From Coprinellus micaceus (lineage: Eukaryota > Basidiomycota > Agaricomycetes > Agaricales > Psathyrellaceae): a stretch of 64,000 nucleotides of DNA. Below the pieces are notes generated by a model. That model saw only the letters and a list, made by a program, of their open reading frames with translations, had not been told where the DNA came from and made no database searches. The number at the start of each line of letters is the position of its first letter. Position 1 is the first letter of the stretch. This document shows, piece by piece, positions 23,592-34,485 of this stretch. The stretch spans positions 3,658,001 to 3,722,000 of the forward strand of contig OX596340.1 in the NCBI GenBank assembly GCA_951394405.1. The letters run 5' to 3'. Both the position numbers and the translations under genes were made by a program.

Positions 23592-24416
23592 ATGGACCAC
23601 GTCCAAGAAACGGCAACGCCTACATCTCGACGAGTGCCGAACATTTTCAGGAGGAGAAAAGGGCGACAGACAGTCGAAGAGGGAAGGGTGGTGAAGGAAG
23701 GAAAGGCAACGGGATGGAAGACGTTTCGGTCGCCCCGTAAGTCGAGCTCCCTGAGAACGGGTGTGTATCGTTGCTCGTACTACGTTCGTCAATGGCCAGA
23801 GCATTGCTAACGGGCGCGGTCTGCAGGCTCCGAGGAAAACAGTTGTAGCGCATCAGGTTCGGGGTCGAGAGGTCAAGAAGGCGAGGTGCCTGCTGTAGGC
23901 GACGACCTCCAAGCCGACAACAACCGAGTAGCAGAGCCTCCTGAGGTCGAGCCCAGCCCAGCCCGAGCGTCATTCCCTCCTCAGCCCGAGCGACGAGAGG
24001 AGCCGCCCATCCTCCTGGAAAATGAGCCCCATCCCGTGCTCGGCTCGGCTTCCCTTCTACCTCCAACGCCCTCAATCCCAACCGGTACCCACGACACGAA
24101 CATACCCTTGCCATTCCGTCCAAACGGCCCAACACCCATCACGAACTTTCTCCACGGAGCCCAGAACTTCACAATCGGGAATCTGAACATCAATATCAAT
24201 GAAGGGAACGGAACGCAGAACATCCGGTATATTATCATGCAGGACGGTACGTCGTTTTGGTCAGCCTCGGTATTCGTAGACGCTGACTGTCTCTGCTCGC
24301 GTTCTGCGGGTCCCTTCTTCCTCTACGTACAACGACGATTAGGCAGACAGCTCGAAAAGGATAAATTGACGGGGGCGGTGTGGGGTGCCACAGCTTTTTT
24401 TTTATTTAACACTTGA
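23592..24416 (+). CDS. Orphan two-exon protein 2 (paralogue of the gene at 15744)
   Basis: Exons 23592-23760 and 23827-24416 join to 252 residues across a 66-bp GT-AG intron, with the junction at the same codon (split Gly) as in the paralogue. Shared landmarks: MDH start; SRRVPNIFRRRKG; EGEVPAVGDDL at the start of the acidic Pro-rich middle; REEPP; then HGAQNFTIGNLNININEGNG; SASVFVDADC; and the tail LGRQLEKDKLTGAVWGATAFF. The AQNFTI..NINI segment resembles the short beta repeats at the head of some agaricomycete proteins (for example before NACHT domains), but no such domain follows. The tail length differs from copy 1 because of a changed T-run. Role unknown; probably intracellular as no signal peptide is seen. 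Confidence 0.6.
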
Positions 24417-24600
24417 AGTACAGCCTCTAGGCAGTCAATGATGGCTCTGCCGCCACTTCCTCGAGCCCCGAATCGGGACTCGTGCAGATCTAGAAGGAAC
24501 AGCATGTTTCCCATTTGCGGACGTCAGACGTAGTGATGGACAGTTACGGACAACAGCCATTCCAACCCTATGTACGGTACGGTTCGTGAATCGTACGACC
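24417..24600. other. Short gap, nothing seen
   Basis: Between orphan gene 2 and the downstream end of R1 copy c. Confidence 0.4.
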
Positions 24601-24899
24601 TCATTGTAGCTTGTATGTTTGAACGCTCAAAATTCATAGGCGTACAGACCTGCAGTTGGACAACGATCCCAATCCCCAGAAGCTATGTCAAGCCCTGCAA
24701 TTACCACTCTCACGTCCATGGCGAGACCACGTTCCAAGTAAGTCTCATACGCGGACGCTAAAGGCTAATGAGGCCGCAGCGTCCACACAGCAAGGGTGCA
24801 TATTAAGATCTAACTGCTGTGCTTTTCCCCGTTCTAGCCACCTTGTGGTGTACCCGGCGTTGACGGTCCCAACACGACCCAGATCGACGAGTCCCGATC

Positions 24900-27800
24900 A
24901 GAACAAGCGTCCATCCGTATCTTCCAATGTCCACCAAGTGACCAGGTGGGTCTTTGCCATACTTATATACCCCCACGAAGATTGACATGGGACAACCCTT
25001 TCAAACAAATATCCCGTTTGTTGTTCTACCCAACGGCAAGGCAACGTACGCTAGGAAGCGTCTTGGGCGCTTAAATCCGGATCTAAGCCTCATGCTGTGC
25101 TTGTGCCTTTACCCCGCAGAGAAGTGATAAGAAGCCTCACGATCTTGATGCTTTCGGTCCGAGATGGTCTCCTCGAATCCTCGGCGGCAATTGGAGGGAT
25201 ATAGGAGGCCTTTGGATAGTGGTACTGTCAGTGGCCAAGAGTCGGACGGTAGCCCACGAGCGCTTATCAGAAACCCGGCATTCGAGACCATTAGTGTATA
25301 CTCGCTGTCTCCGTGGAATGGGAGGTTCCGTTAGGATGAATGAAATAGGTCCCACTGAGAAGTCGACGGACGCGCGATAGACTCTGGTAGTCAAACTGTC
25401 ATTTAGCCGTCCTATCCACTCGATCGCATGAACCAAGTGATGGAACGAAACTGACAAACTGACCAAAATGCGATACCGAAAGCCAAAAAAGGTCTCGCGA
25501 GTGCGAGCAGAACAGAGTTAGGACGGTCCAGGCGGAGGTAAAGAGGTACGCAGGGATCTAGGCTGGGTAGGGGTTCCACATCTACCGTCGTAGGTTAGCC
25601 ACACGACAGGCCAAGTGCAAACACTTCGCCGATGTGAAATTGGGCGGGGAACTGCTGGTCCCGGAAGCACCTCTATAGAACGCACTCGGGAGGTTCGTCG
25701 TAGACCGTAGGAACGTTCAAGGAAAGGACAGCTGGGTAGACTCGGTCGCGAAAGGCTGACCATCCAAGGGGGTCCCATTTTCACAACGAAACCAAGAGCT
25801 GCCCATATAAGTAAACAATCCATACCGAACAATCCTGCGACCTTACGACACATCCAACCCAGCCTATGAATAAAGTCCAATCCGCCTAAAGGAATCTTAC
25901 TTTAGCCTTCACCCTCTCAAGGAACAACGCAGACTCACCTCCCCGACCGAACCCAAGCCGAGCTAACCTCGACTAGTAGTCGACCTTGCGACTCCACTTC
26001 CCCGCACCCAGAGTGCCCTAACCGGCGGGATGCCTATGGGCGCCGACGGGCTCCTCGGTGCTCAGGATACAAAGAGGTGCCCATCGGGGGGACTCTCCGC
26101 GTTCCGTCGCCATACGCGCTCACGTTCCCACTCGATCCCGCGGTCTCGATGAACGAGGAAGGCGCTGTGTTGACGTTGAAGGCGTAGCGGAAGAAATAAG
26201 GCTAGACGAGTCCCCTACACTCCTCTGCTTCCCATGCCTTCCACCGCCGAGCTTCTGGCGACCATGGATTACTCCTCTCCACACTACACACACCCGTTAT
26301 CCAACTAGTTCGCCTCTTTTGCCAGGCCCATCCCCTTTTCCCTCCTCCATTCCTGCTTCGTATTCTCCCAATAGAGGTAGAGTTGGGCTCCTGGGGCGAC
26401 GTTGAGGAAAGCGAGGGGGGAAAGAAGGGTCGCCGACTTCATAAAGGGTGGTAAAAGCCTTGGTGGGACAACAGAGGGTTTGGAAGACTGTATGGGAGGG
26501 GAGTGTAGTCAATGGTGTGGTCATGACGAAGGAGAGACAGCGGTGGGATTGAGGGAGAGGAAGAAACGAGGGAGAGGGGATCCTCGGAAGAAGGAGAGGG
26601 CAAGATAAGTGAGGGAGAAATAAAACGTACCTGTGAACGCGCTAAGCTGTCCGACGGATTTGGATCGAGAGGCTGGCTGGATTTGAGGGAGCTCGGAGAA
26701 TATCGACAATGGGAGCGTCGCGGTCTGCGACAGGGCCAAATTCCCCGTATCCACATGTTGGAGGATGAATACTGTAGTGATCGTCGCTTAAATCATTCCC
26801 AGCACCAGCCTTCCCTTGTTTCCTTCATTCGCTCTACCTCGACAAGGAGGGTAATGACGAGGAGGAGGAAGGGTTTTCGCTCTCAGACGAGAGGAGAAAA
26901 CATTCCAGACAGGGCAGGCGAATATGACGCCTTAGAACAGGACTCCGAGGATGTAGAAGGAGAAGGAGAGGCCCGGGCTGAGAAGACTTGGGTTTTTGTT
27001 AGTGTTCGTCCTTTTTAGTGGGGGTAGAAATGCGGTGGCTGGGAGGTATGGGTGGGAGAGCAAACGGAATAGAAGCGTAGATATAAAAGGAAGGATAAAA
27101 GAGAGTGAGACGGACTGAGGAGTTGAGAAACCTTCACAACCAGGCGCCTCTCCCAACATAATAACCACCCCGACATCTCCTCTCCACGACGCTTCCTCCA
27201 CGAACGCCTCAGTTTCGTCGTCAGTCTATCTTGCATGATCACGTCTTTTATGCGGGAGAGTTCGTATGTCGTATAACGCGGCAGGAGGAGGTGTAAAGCG
27301 TCGGTCAGACTGCATCTAGAGCACGATGGTGGGCGTCTGAGAGCAATGTCGGTGCCCCTATCTAGGCGCCGACCACGTCATGGGATCTCCGCCCGTTATC
27401 TTATCTTATCTCTCGGGATCTCCCGCCAGGCCATGACGCGTGCGTCTCGATGCTCAGGTGCCTTGTTCTCCTCCTCCATCGTATCGCAGGGTCATCTCGT
27501 CTAGCAGTCGCTGGTTCCGCCATGCACTGGGCTTCTGCTTCATATCGCCCATACTTTGAGAGAATATGTGACATTACCGACCGCTCTGCATGGGGAAGCG
27601 AGTTATCGGCCGGGACTCTATTCCCTGCTCCCTGCTGCGTGCTCACGAACTAGTCTCATGCGACGGGCATTTCCCCTTCCTTTGGGCCCCCGATATCACT
27701 GTATCACCTCGTGCTCCTCTGATTCACCGCTCTCAACTTTCAGCATCACCTTGTTCTCGTTGTGGGTGCCTAGAGCAGAACGACGATTGGCTTGAATGTG

Positions 27801-28120
27801 AAGCGTGGTGGACACTGGATCAGAAGCTCGATTCATATACTCGACGTCGGTTGTCGAACGCCTCGCGACCTCGGCGCCCATATCCTAAGCATTCGCCCCC
27901 GGATAATACATGTTTACACCAGCCTGGCAACCAACGAAGGCCCTGGGTCTCTCTCAGTCGGATATTTCAACCGCGCCCTTGCTATTCTTTGCCACGTCTA
28001 TCCCTACGCCTTGACGCAGGTAGTTTCGTATACGAGAAGAGATCTTCACCCACCCTCTTCTCGATTTGTGACTATTCGTCGACCGCCTAACTCCGCGAAG
28101 GAACGCGCTTTTTGAGCCTT
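24900..28120 (-). repeat. R1 repeat, copy c (longest internal copy)
   Basis: Carries CTTGGGCGCTTAAATCCGGA (about 25063), a GTAAACAATCCATACC block (about 25812), the ACCTGTGAACGCGCTAAGCTG junction (about 26630; minus-strand reading ends SVGQLSAFTG before a GTACGT donor), an exon-like start near 27200, ATCTTATCTTATC (27396-27411) and the C/T-rich block with CAGCATCACCTTGTTCTCG (about 27740). Minus-strand frames are broken relative to copies a, d and f. The boundaries are approximate. Confidence 0.55.
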
Positions 28121-28540
28121 GGAACCGACCTTCCCCCGCTCCCCCTGCGAGCGAGGACATGGATTCCCGCCGAATGTCTTGCTAGTCACCCCAGAGGTTT
28201 GCGCCACGGCGGGGCTGGTTCCAGAGGTCATTCGCACCCCTAGAAGTAGGTTATCCCCAACACGCTCCAATTCAACATACCTCCCAGCATACCGTTTGGT
28301 CTTTGGAGGTATCGAAGAACACGAACGGGACTCGGTACGCTCGGGATCTGGCACGTCCGGTCATAGTGTCCAACAGGTACGTATATAAGGAACGACTTGA
28401 TTATTCAAGGTATTAAACGCAGAGCAGGTAATAAATAAATATAAAGTCCCAGCGGATAAACTGAAACGAACGACTAACAGCGACTACCCTCGACTCCCAA
28501 GCCAGAAGCAACCCAGCCCGTGATGTTCAGGTACACCGCC
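28121..28540. other. Intergenic before UPO-4
   Basis: No gene recognised; the short forward frame at 28119-28388 has no recognisable domain or paralogue in the window. Confidence 0.4.
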
Positions 28541-30071
28541 TTACAACTGCCCGTAGGGGAAGAGCTCCGTGCACCCAGCGCCGTCAATGCCGTGGTAGAA
28601 GAACCCGAGGTTGAGGATGAGGTTACGCCTGAGGACGCCCGTGGGGTTGGGGTATAGGCCCTTGACCGTCTGGTTAACGAAGTTGGTGTAGAGCAGGCAG
28701 AAGTTGCTGAAATCGGCACTGGTAGGATCGGGGGTATAGGTGTTGACTCCATCGACGTTACGTCCCGCAGCAATGGGATAGGCCGAGAAGATTTCGAAGA
28801 TTCCAGCGGCTCCAGTAGGTGCGGGGGGCCTGAAGAAGTCCTTGGGGAACTTGGAGTCCCGGAAGAACAGGGTCGCGTTCGTCATGTCGAGTCCGGCGGT
28901 GGTGCGGTTCGTGATACGCCCGTCGACGAAGAAGGTGTAGGGGAAGGTCGACTCGGCGAAAGCGGTGAAGAAGCGAGGGGAGGTGAAGTCGAACTTGGGG
29001 TTCGTGGCGATGGACTCTTGGATGCGGCGGTGGCGGAGCTCGGCAGCGACGGTGAGGTTGTAGAACCCTCCTCCGAACCTGTTGCTGAAGTCGACGAACT
29101 TGGCAACGGTGTTATGGTCAGTCGGCATGTCCTTCCGAAATTAAGGCAGGCACAGCTCACCTGATCGAACAACGTCTGGTTGAAGCTGTGGTTATCGCCG
29201 AAGAAATCGTCACCGCGGGTCATACTCGCATCCCCCTCAAACACGGCGTGGGTGTTCAGCCCGCCGATGATAGCTGGGGGTCCGGTATCTGTGCCAGTCT
29301 TCCTGGTCTTTCCTCCGATACTGAGGAGGTCGGTTACGAGGTTGCCATCGACGAGGTGGGCGGCGTAGGTGACGAATCGAGCAGTCCCACTGTCCATGTT
29401 GAAGCCTTCCTGAACGGCTTGGACGATTTGTGCGGGAGTGGCGACTCCATCACGGGGAAGGTACTGAGGGGAGGGGGTAGATTAGTATCACTATGAAACG
29501 AGGTCCGGGAACCCGGGAAATGAAACATGAAGGGACTCTGCCCGTGAATTGAGGATCACCGAGAGTAACCCGCAGTAGTCGCGAGGTTGGGGCAGAGCAC
29601 CGAACTGTGTGCGACGGCGTCAAGCCGAAGCTATACTCGCTGTGGCCGTATCGCTAGGACGCATGATCCATCAACGCTAGACAATGGTGTAACTCGACAT
29701 CGTGTTCAATGTCGCGAAACTCATTGGCTGGGCTCGGAGCCCGCAGGAACAAAGAATCTCGACATAACGAAACGAAGACTCACCCCGTGGGACGCAAGCG
29801 TGTTAAGGCCGGGACACGGCCCTCGAATGTCGCCCTTGCGAAGAGGCTGCCATGGATGGGCACGGTCGTTGACTAGCTTCGTTCCATTGGATGTGAGCGG
29901 GCCAGGCGGGTTCGGGGGGAGAACTTGAGGGAGTCGTGCAACCAAATGGTCGATTTCTCTCTCCGATAGCCCTGCGAGAGACCCGTAGGATGGGAACGCG
30001 AGAACCGTCGAGAGGTGGGCAAGCGTCGAGACGAGCGCAAAAAGGGAGAGGAAAGAGTTGTTGAGGAGCAT
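28541..30071 (-). CDS. UPO-4: secreted unspecific peroxygenase, intron 2 precisely lost
   Basis: Exons 29784-30071, 29161-29463 and 28541-29098 join to 382 residues. PCP Cys86, EGD 172-174, Arg239/Glu246 and both late cysteines are present. Where the other five genes have two exons of 58 and 245 bp, this gene has one exon of exactly 303 bp reading AVQEGFNMDSG across the old junction. Intron 1 is long (320 bp), as in UPO-1. The ATG at 30071 matches the paralogues' 96-codon first exon; another ATG directly precedes it (30074). It shares residues, long first intron and promoter box with UPO-1, so the two are probably recent relatives. Confidence 0.92.
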
Positions 30072-30166
30072 CACTATTCGAGAAGATATTAAGGGCGGTT
30101 GAGGTTGGGCGGCTATTAGTTGAGTAAGGGAAGGGTATGTCGATCGTTGAACAGCTTCTAAGAAGC

Positions 30167-30227
30167 TTTTATATATCTTCTTCCTGGGTACTGCCGTATA
30201 CCAAGCACTGCCGTGCGTAGTCCGGAC
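30167..30227 (-). promoter_or_regulatory. UPO-4 core promoter: TATA box and conserved upstream box
   Basis: GATATATAAAAGCTTCTTAG on the minus strand gives a strong TATA box (30167-30176) about 100 bp before the ATG, next to a CTTCTTAGAAG palindrome also seen (as CTTCTCAGAAG) in UPO-3 and UPO-6. AAGCACTGCCGTGCGTAG at 30203-30220 lies 27 bp further upstream. Confidence 0.6.
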
Positions 30228-31992
30228 TTACTGACGGTTCCTACCGAACTGGCCTCTGAGTATGTAACACCGGAATCCTCACAGGCTGTCTCGACCCTCC
30301 AAGCTACAGCCCTCTTTCCGTTGTTCCCTTGCCCTCGATCTCATTACGGCAATACTCGACATTCTGAGTTACAACATGCCGAGCCACATTCGAAGCAATC
30401 ACTTACCGCAGTTAGCAACCTGCGTCGGTCGACCTATCAGATTCTCCACATTTCTGAAAGCTATGTCATGGGAGCACGCGGCATCATTGTGGGGCTACCG
30501 CGGGCTTCAAGGTCTAAGTGAGGCTGAGCGCCCAGCGCTACAGCAAGTGACATCGAAACACCCTACGAGCGCGTTGGTCTCCGCAGCATCTTGGTCATTC
30601 CCGCCATTGGGTGCGATACATTAAGTGTAGGGTGTGCGCAGTTAGACCTACCCTAGATTGTATACAGCAGTGACTGCGTAGTGGCGATGGCTATCATCAC
30701 GTCCTTTGCGGTGGCCCAGTCATGCGGGCAAAGGTGTGATGGACGCCTCTAGACCTTACCCAGTCACCTTTGACCATCCCACCGAACCCGGAGTGGGCTT
30801 TGTAAGAGCTAAAATGAACGCACTCGGAGCTCAAGGGCGGAGGAGGTCGTGTCTACTGCAGTAATTGACCGTTAGATTAGCGCCTCACATAGGCGCCGGT
30901 GCGAAAGGGTTGTTTACTCGTCGAGTCCTACGACAACTCGTGAACAGACATCCACAAGTACGAGAGTAAGCCTCGAGGTTTACCTATTTTCCCAAATCCC
31001 AACCAGAGAGACTCGAGTACAATCCTCCGAGGCTGGTGGACGTCGTTGCCATTTCCGGGTCGTCCGGAACTCGACGCCCTAATCTGTTCCCCCAAGGATA
31101 TATGCAACCCTGAATGCTTGGGTATCCTTTTTGGGGGATTGTGTACGCGCAGTTGGGTCGGCGAATGTTCTGGGTAAAAGAGTCGAGGCTTTATCGGCTG
31201 ACTGAGATGACTTGGGTCCTCGGATCCAAGTGCCTCGAGCTCCCCTTGAAAGCACGCCTCTGACGTTCCCGCCGTAAGCCCACTCATAATTTAATTAAGC
31301 CTTGAAATTGGTGCAGTACCTCTCGTTAAATTATGGCACCGGATGATCGGATAAACGGTACTCTACGAACCTCAGTGACCTGTGTTTTATGGCGGTAGAG
31401 AGGGTGAATTCCACTAATGTAGACCACCATAGGTAATATTGAGCCCTAGGGGATGTGTTCTATGCGATCGAGGGTCAGCGATGTTCGCCCATTTCACAAG
31501 ACCTCGGACATGTACTTAACAGCTCGAACTCGACCCATTGTTGGGACTAAGCCGTCCTACAGCGAGGCGATATGGTGGGGAGGACCCGGAGTGCCAAGGG
31601 GGTCAAGGTACTCAGCCCAGTCCTCGGGCTGCTCACGTGTATGAGCACCGGTAGGCGAGTCGCGAACGCCATCAGAGGATTCCCCCGAGATGTGCAGAGC
31701 TAAGCGCCTGACGTGAGATGCTTGATGCGATCGCGTCTATCTGCATATGAGGCCCGCCAAGAGTCCAGATGATCAGCCAGTCTCTCTGACGACTTAAAAA
31801 ACGAGTGTGACTGTTCGTAAACGCACAACCAGGCGAAGGTAGTACTCTATACAAACGGTACGATATAGGGCACTACAGGGCGCGCTACACTGCATATGAG
31901 AACATAGTCCATGGAATAAATGAGCGACAATAGTTGGATCTGAGTGGAATAGCATAAGTAGGTGAGGGAATACAGTATACAGAGCGAGGCTC
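30228..31992. other. Intergenic between UPO-4 and UPO-5
   Basis: About 1.8 kb with no supported gene. The longest minus frame (30928-31287, 119 codons) has no recognisable domain, conserved neighbour or paralogue in the window. Confidence 0.45.
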
Positions 31993-33329
31993 TCAGAGCT
32001 TCCCATAGGGGAACACCTGCTCGCATTCGCGTTCTTCCATGGAATCGAACAAATTCTGCAAGTTAATAATCAAGTTCCTCCTGAGAACACCCTTGGGGTT
32101 TGGGTATAACCCTTGGACGGTCTTGTTTACGAAGTTCCTGTAAAGCAAGCAGAAGTCGCTAAAGTCAGCGGAGGTAGGGTCCAGGGTGTACGAGTTGATC
32201 CCATTCATGTTCTTGCCCGGTTGAATGGGGTGGGCTTGGAAGAGGTCACTCGCACCCTTCGGTCCGGAAGGTGCTGTAGGCCGGTGATAGTCGACGGGGA
32301 ACTTGTTCTCCCTGAAGAACAGAGTGGCGTTTGCGATGGGAACGCCGACGAATGTACCGTCGGGTTTCAAGGGGACGCGACCATCGGCGAAGAAGACGTA
32401 GGGGAATGTGGACTCGGCGTAGGCAGTGAAGTACCGGGGGGACGTGAAGTCGAACTGCGGGTTGGTAGCAATTGACTGTTGGATGCGTGCAATTCGTAGC
32501 TCTGCAGCGACCGTCTGGTTGTAGAATCCGTCTCCGAAGCGATTGCTGAAGTCGACGAACTGTGGGTTGGATTCAAATGGTGTTCGGTTACCACTTCGAG
32601 ATGTAATAAATCCGTGTAGAAACGCACCTGGTTCCACAAGGTCTCGTTCAAGCTGTGATTGTCTCCAAAGAACTCATCCGCACGGGTAAGACTAGCGTCC
32701 CCCTCAAATACCGCATGGGTGTTGAGACCGCCAACGATTGCAGGCTTGGGAGGGTCGGGGCCAGTCTTACGAGTCTTCCCACCAATACTGAGGAGATCCG
32801 TGACGAGATTCCCATCGACGACAAATGCTGCGTAAGTGGTGAAGCGAGCCGTCGAAGAGTCCATATTAAAACCTACATATTGTTCGAGGGGTCAGCTGTG
32901 CTTGAGTTTATCAACATGACGACTGACCTTCTTGGACCGCATCAATGATTTGAGCGGGAGTCGCGATTCCATCCCTGGGGAGGTACTGTAGAATATGTCC
33001 TGTTACTACATGTCACTAGGATATAAGGCGAGCACACGTACACCATGAGACGCGAGAGTATTCAGTCCCGGGCAAGGTCCCCTGATGTCTCCAGGACGGA
33101 GGGGCATCCACGGATGAGTGGCATCATTGACGAGCTTGGTCCCGTTGAACTCGAGGGGGCCAGGCGGCTTTCCGGGGACTGTGACCTTGAGCCCAGGAAC
33201 CACGGAAGCGAGTTCTCTGTCGGAGAGCCCAGCAAGTGATCCATAGGACGGAAATGCAGTAGTAAGAGAGACGCAAGTTAAGATCGAGACGAAACTTGAT
33301 AATTTGAGAAAGCAGTTGCCGACGAGCAT
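31993..33329 (-). CDS. UPO-5: divergent secreted unspecific peroxygenase
   Basis: Exons 33042-33329, 32928-32985, 32628-32872 and 31993-32559 join to 385 residues. All key residues are kept: PCP Cys86, EGD 172-174, Arg239/Glu246, and the cysteines in DFCLLY and REREC. It is the most divergent copy. A loop after the acid-base Glu reads DGRVPLKPDGTFVGVPIAN, three residues longer than the DGR.(N/D)RTTAGL.(M/T)TN of the others. FRENKFPVDYHRP replaces FRDSKFP.DFWR.P, and ALVVPGLKVTVPGKPP-type changes mark the propeptide region. Intron 1 is only 56 bp. I found no TATA box or shared promoter box about 100 bp upstream, so its regulation may differ. Confidence 0.9.
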
Positions 33330-33444
33330 GGCGGTTAGGCGAGGGGCGAAGATACAATGGAAGAGGAGTATACTGGTGCGAATGAGGTCAGATGAGATAT
33401 TGGTAGTGTTGAGGTCGTACTCGACGATTTCAAGCTTAAGTATT

Positions 33445-34480
33445 GCTTCGCTCAAGTGCCCTATGTCTCTCTGCCGTTGAACCCTCCGCCTCGAGAATGG
33501 CCAACACCTCTTCTTCGACCTCTTACCAGATATCCGACACAGCGAGAAGCGCCTCAAACACGTACATTCCAATTGGGCGGTGGAGTCGATCCCTCTTTCC
33601 GTCTAACCACGAACTGGATCATCGGCTCCTCGATTCACGCAGTGATCGGAGCTTGCCTTGTTTGGCATGCTGCTGGGGAGGATACTCGGCGTTTTGAGCC
33701 ATTACCACGTTCCTACTTGCGACGGCAGATTCTAGGGAGGATGAGAGCATCGCCTTTATGGTTGTGCACGATTCAAAGAAACAGGCGTCTTGGTGTGCAA
33801 TATCTTGATACAGGGAGCTCGCACTCTAAGCACGCATTTATTGCAGCGGGTTGACTGCCTGGAGGAGACGAGATACGGGCCAGGGTACACAGCGTATCCC
33901 TCCCGACCTATAGCTCTGGCGCACACTCTATGCAGTCTGGTGGGGGAGGTTGCCACCATTGATGGGGACCACGGAGATGGGGCATGACTGTGGTGAGCCG
34001 TAATGATTACCCAACGTTGGCTTGTCGCCCTGAGAAGAAGCGCCAACAACGTTAATGGCACTGAATCCCGTTGATCCGGACTGCGGGCAGGCCAACAAAA
34101 TCAACGTTGTAACCAACGTTTCTGCGGTCCTACCGTGCTGGACTCCAGCCTTTCGGGACATATGAAGTGGTTACGGCTCATCGCGCTGATAGACAGGGTT
34201 GTCTCCCACGGAAGTGACGCAAATCGGGCTGGGTGAACTGCGCATAGGCTTCTCGCCGAGACGGAGATGTTCGATCACATCACAGCGTCCGGACAAGACG
34301 ATTTTTTCCATCAAGCCACGCTGTCCAAGCACGCCCCAGACCGTCCGTGATTCTTGGCGAGATTTCCCCGACTCTTCATTAGGCCGCACGCCCCGAACCT
34401 CGCACTTGGTCTGATTAGCGCCCATCCGACAGGGTCAGTGGCTGAGAGATAAGATTAGATTGGAAACGTCTCTCCCGTTC
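33445..34480. other. Intergenic before duplication block A
   Basis: No supported gene. The forward frame 33456-33854 (132 codons) has no recognisable domain. An R1-type motif in reverse orientation (GATAAGATTAGATTGG, about 34447) sits close to the start of the duplicated block. Confidence 0.4.
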
Positions 34481-34485
34481 CATCT

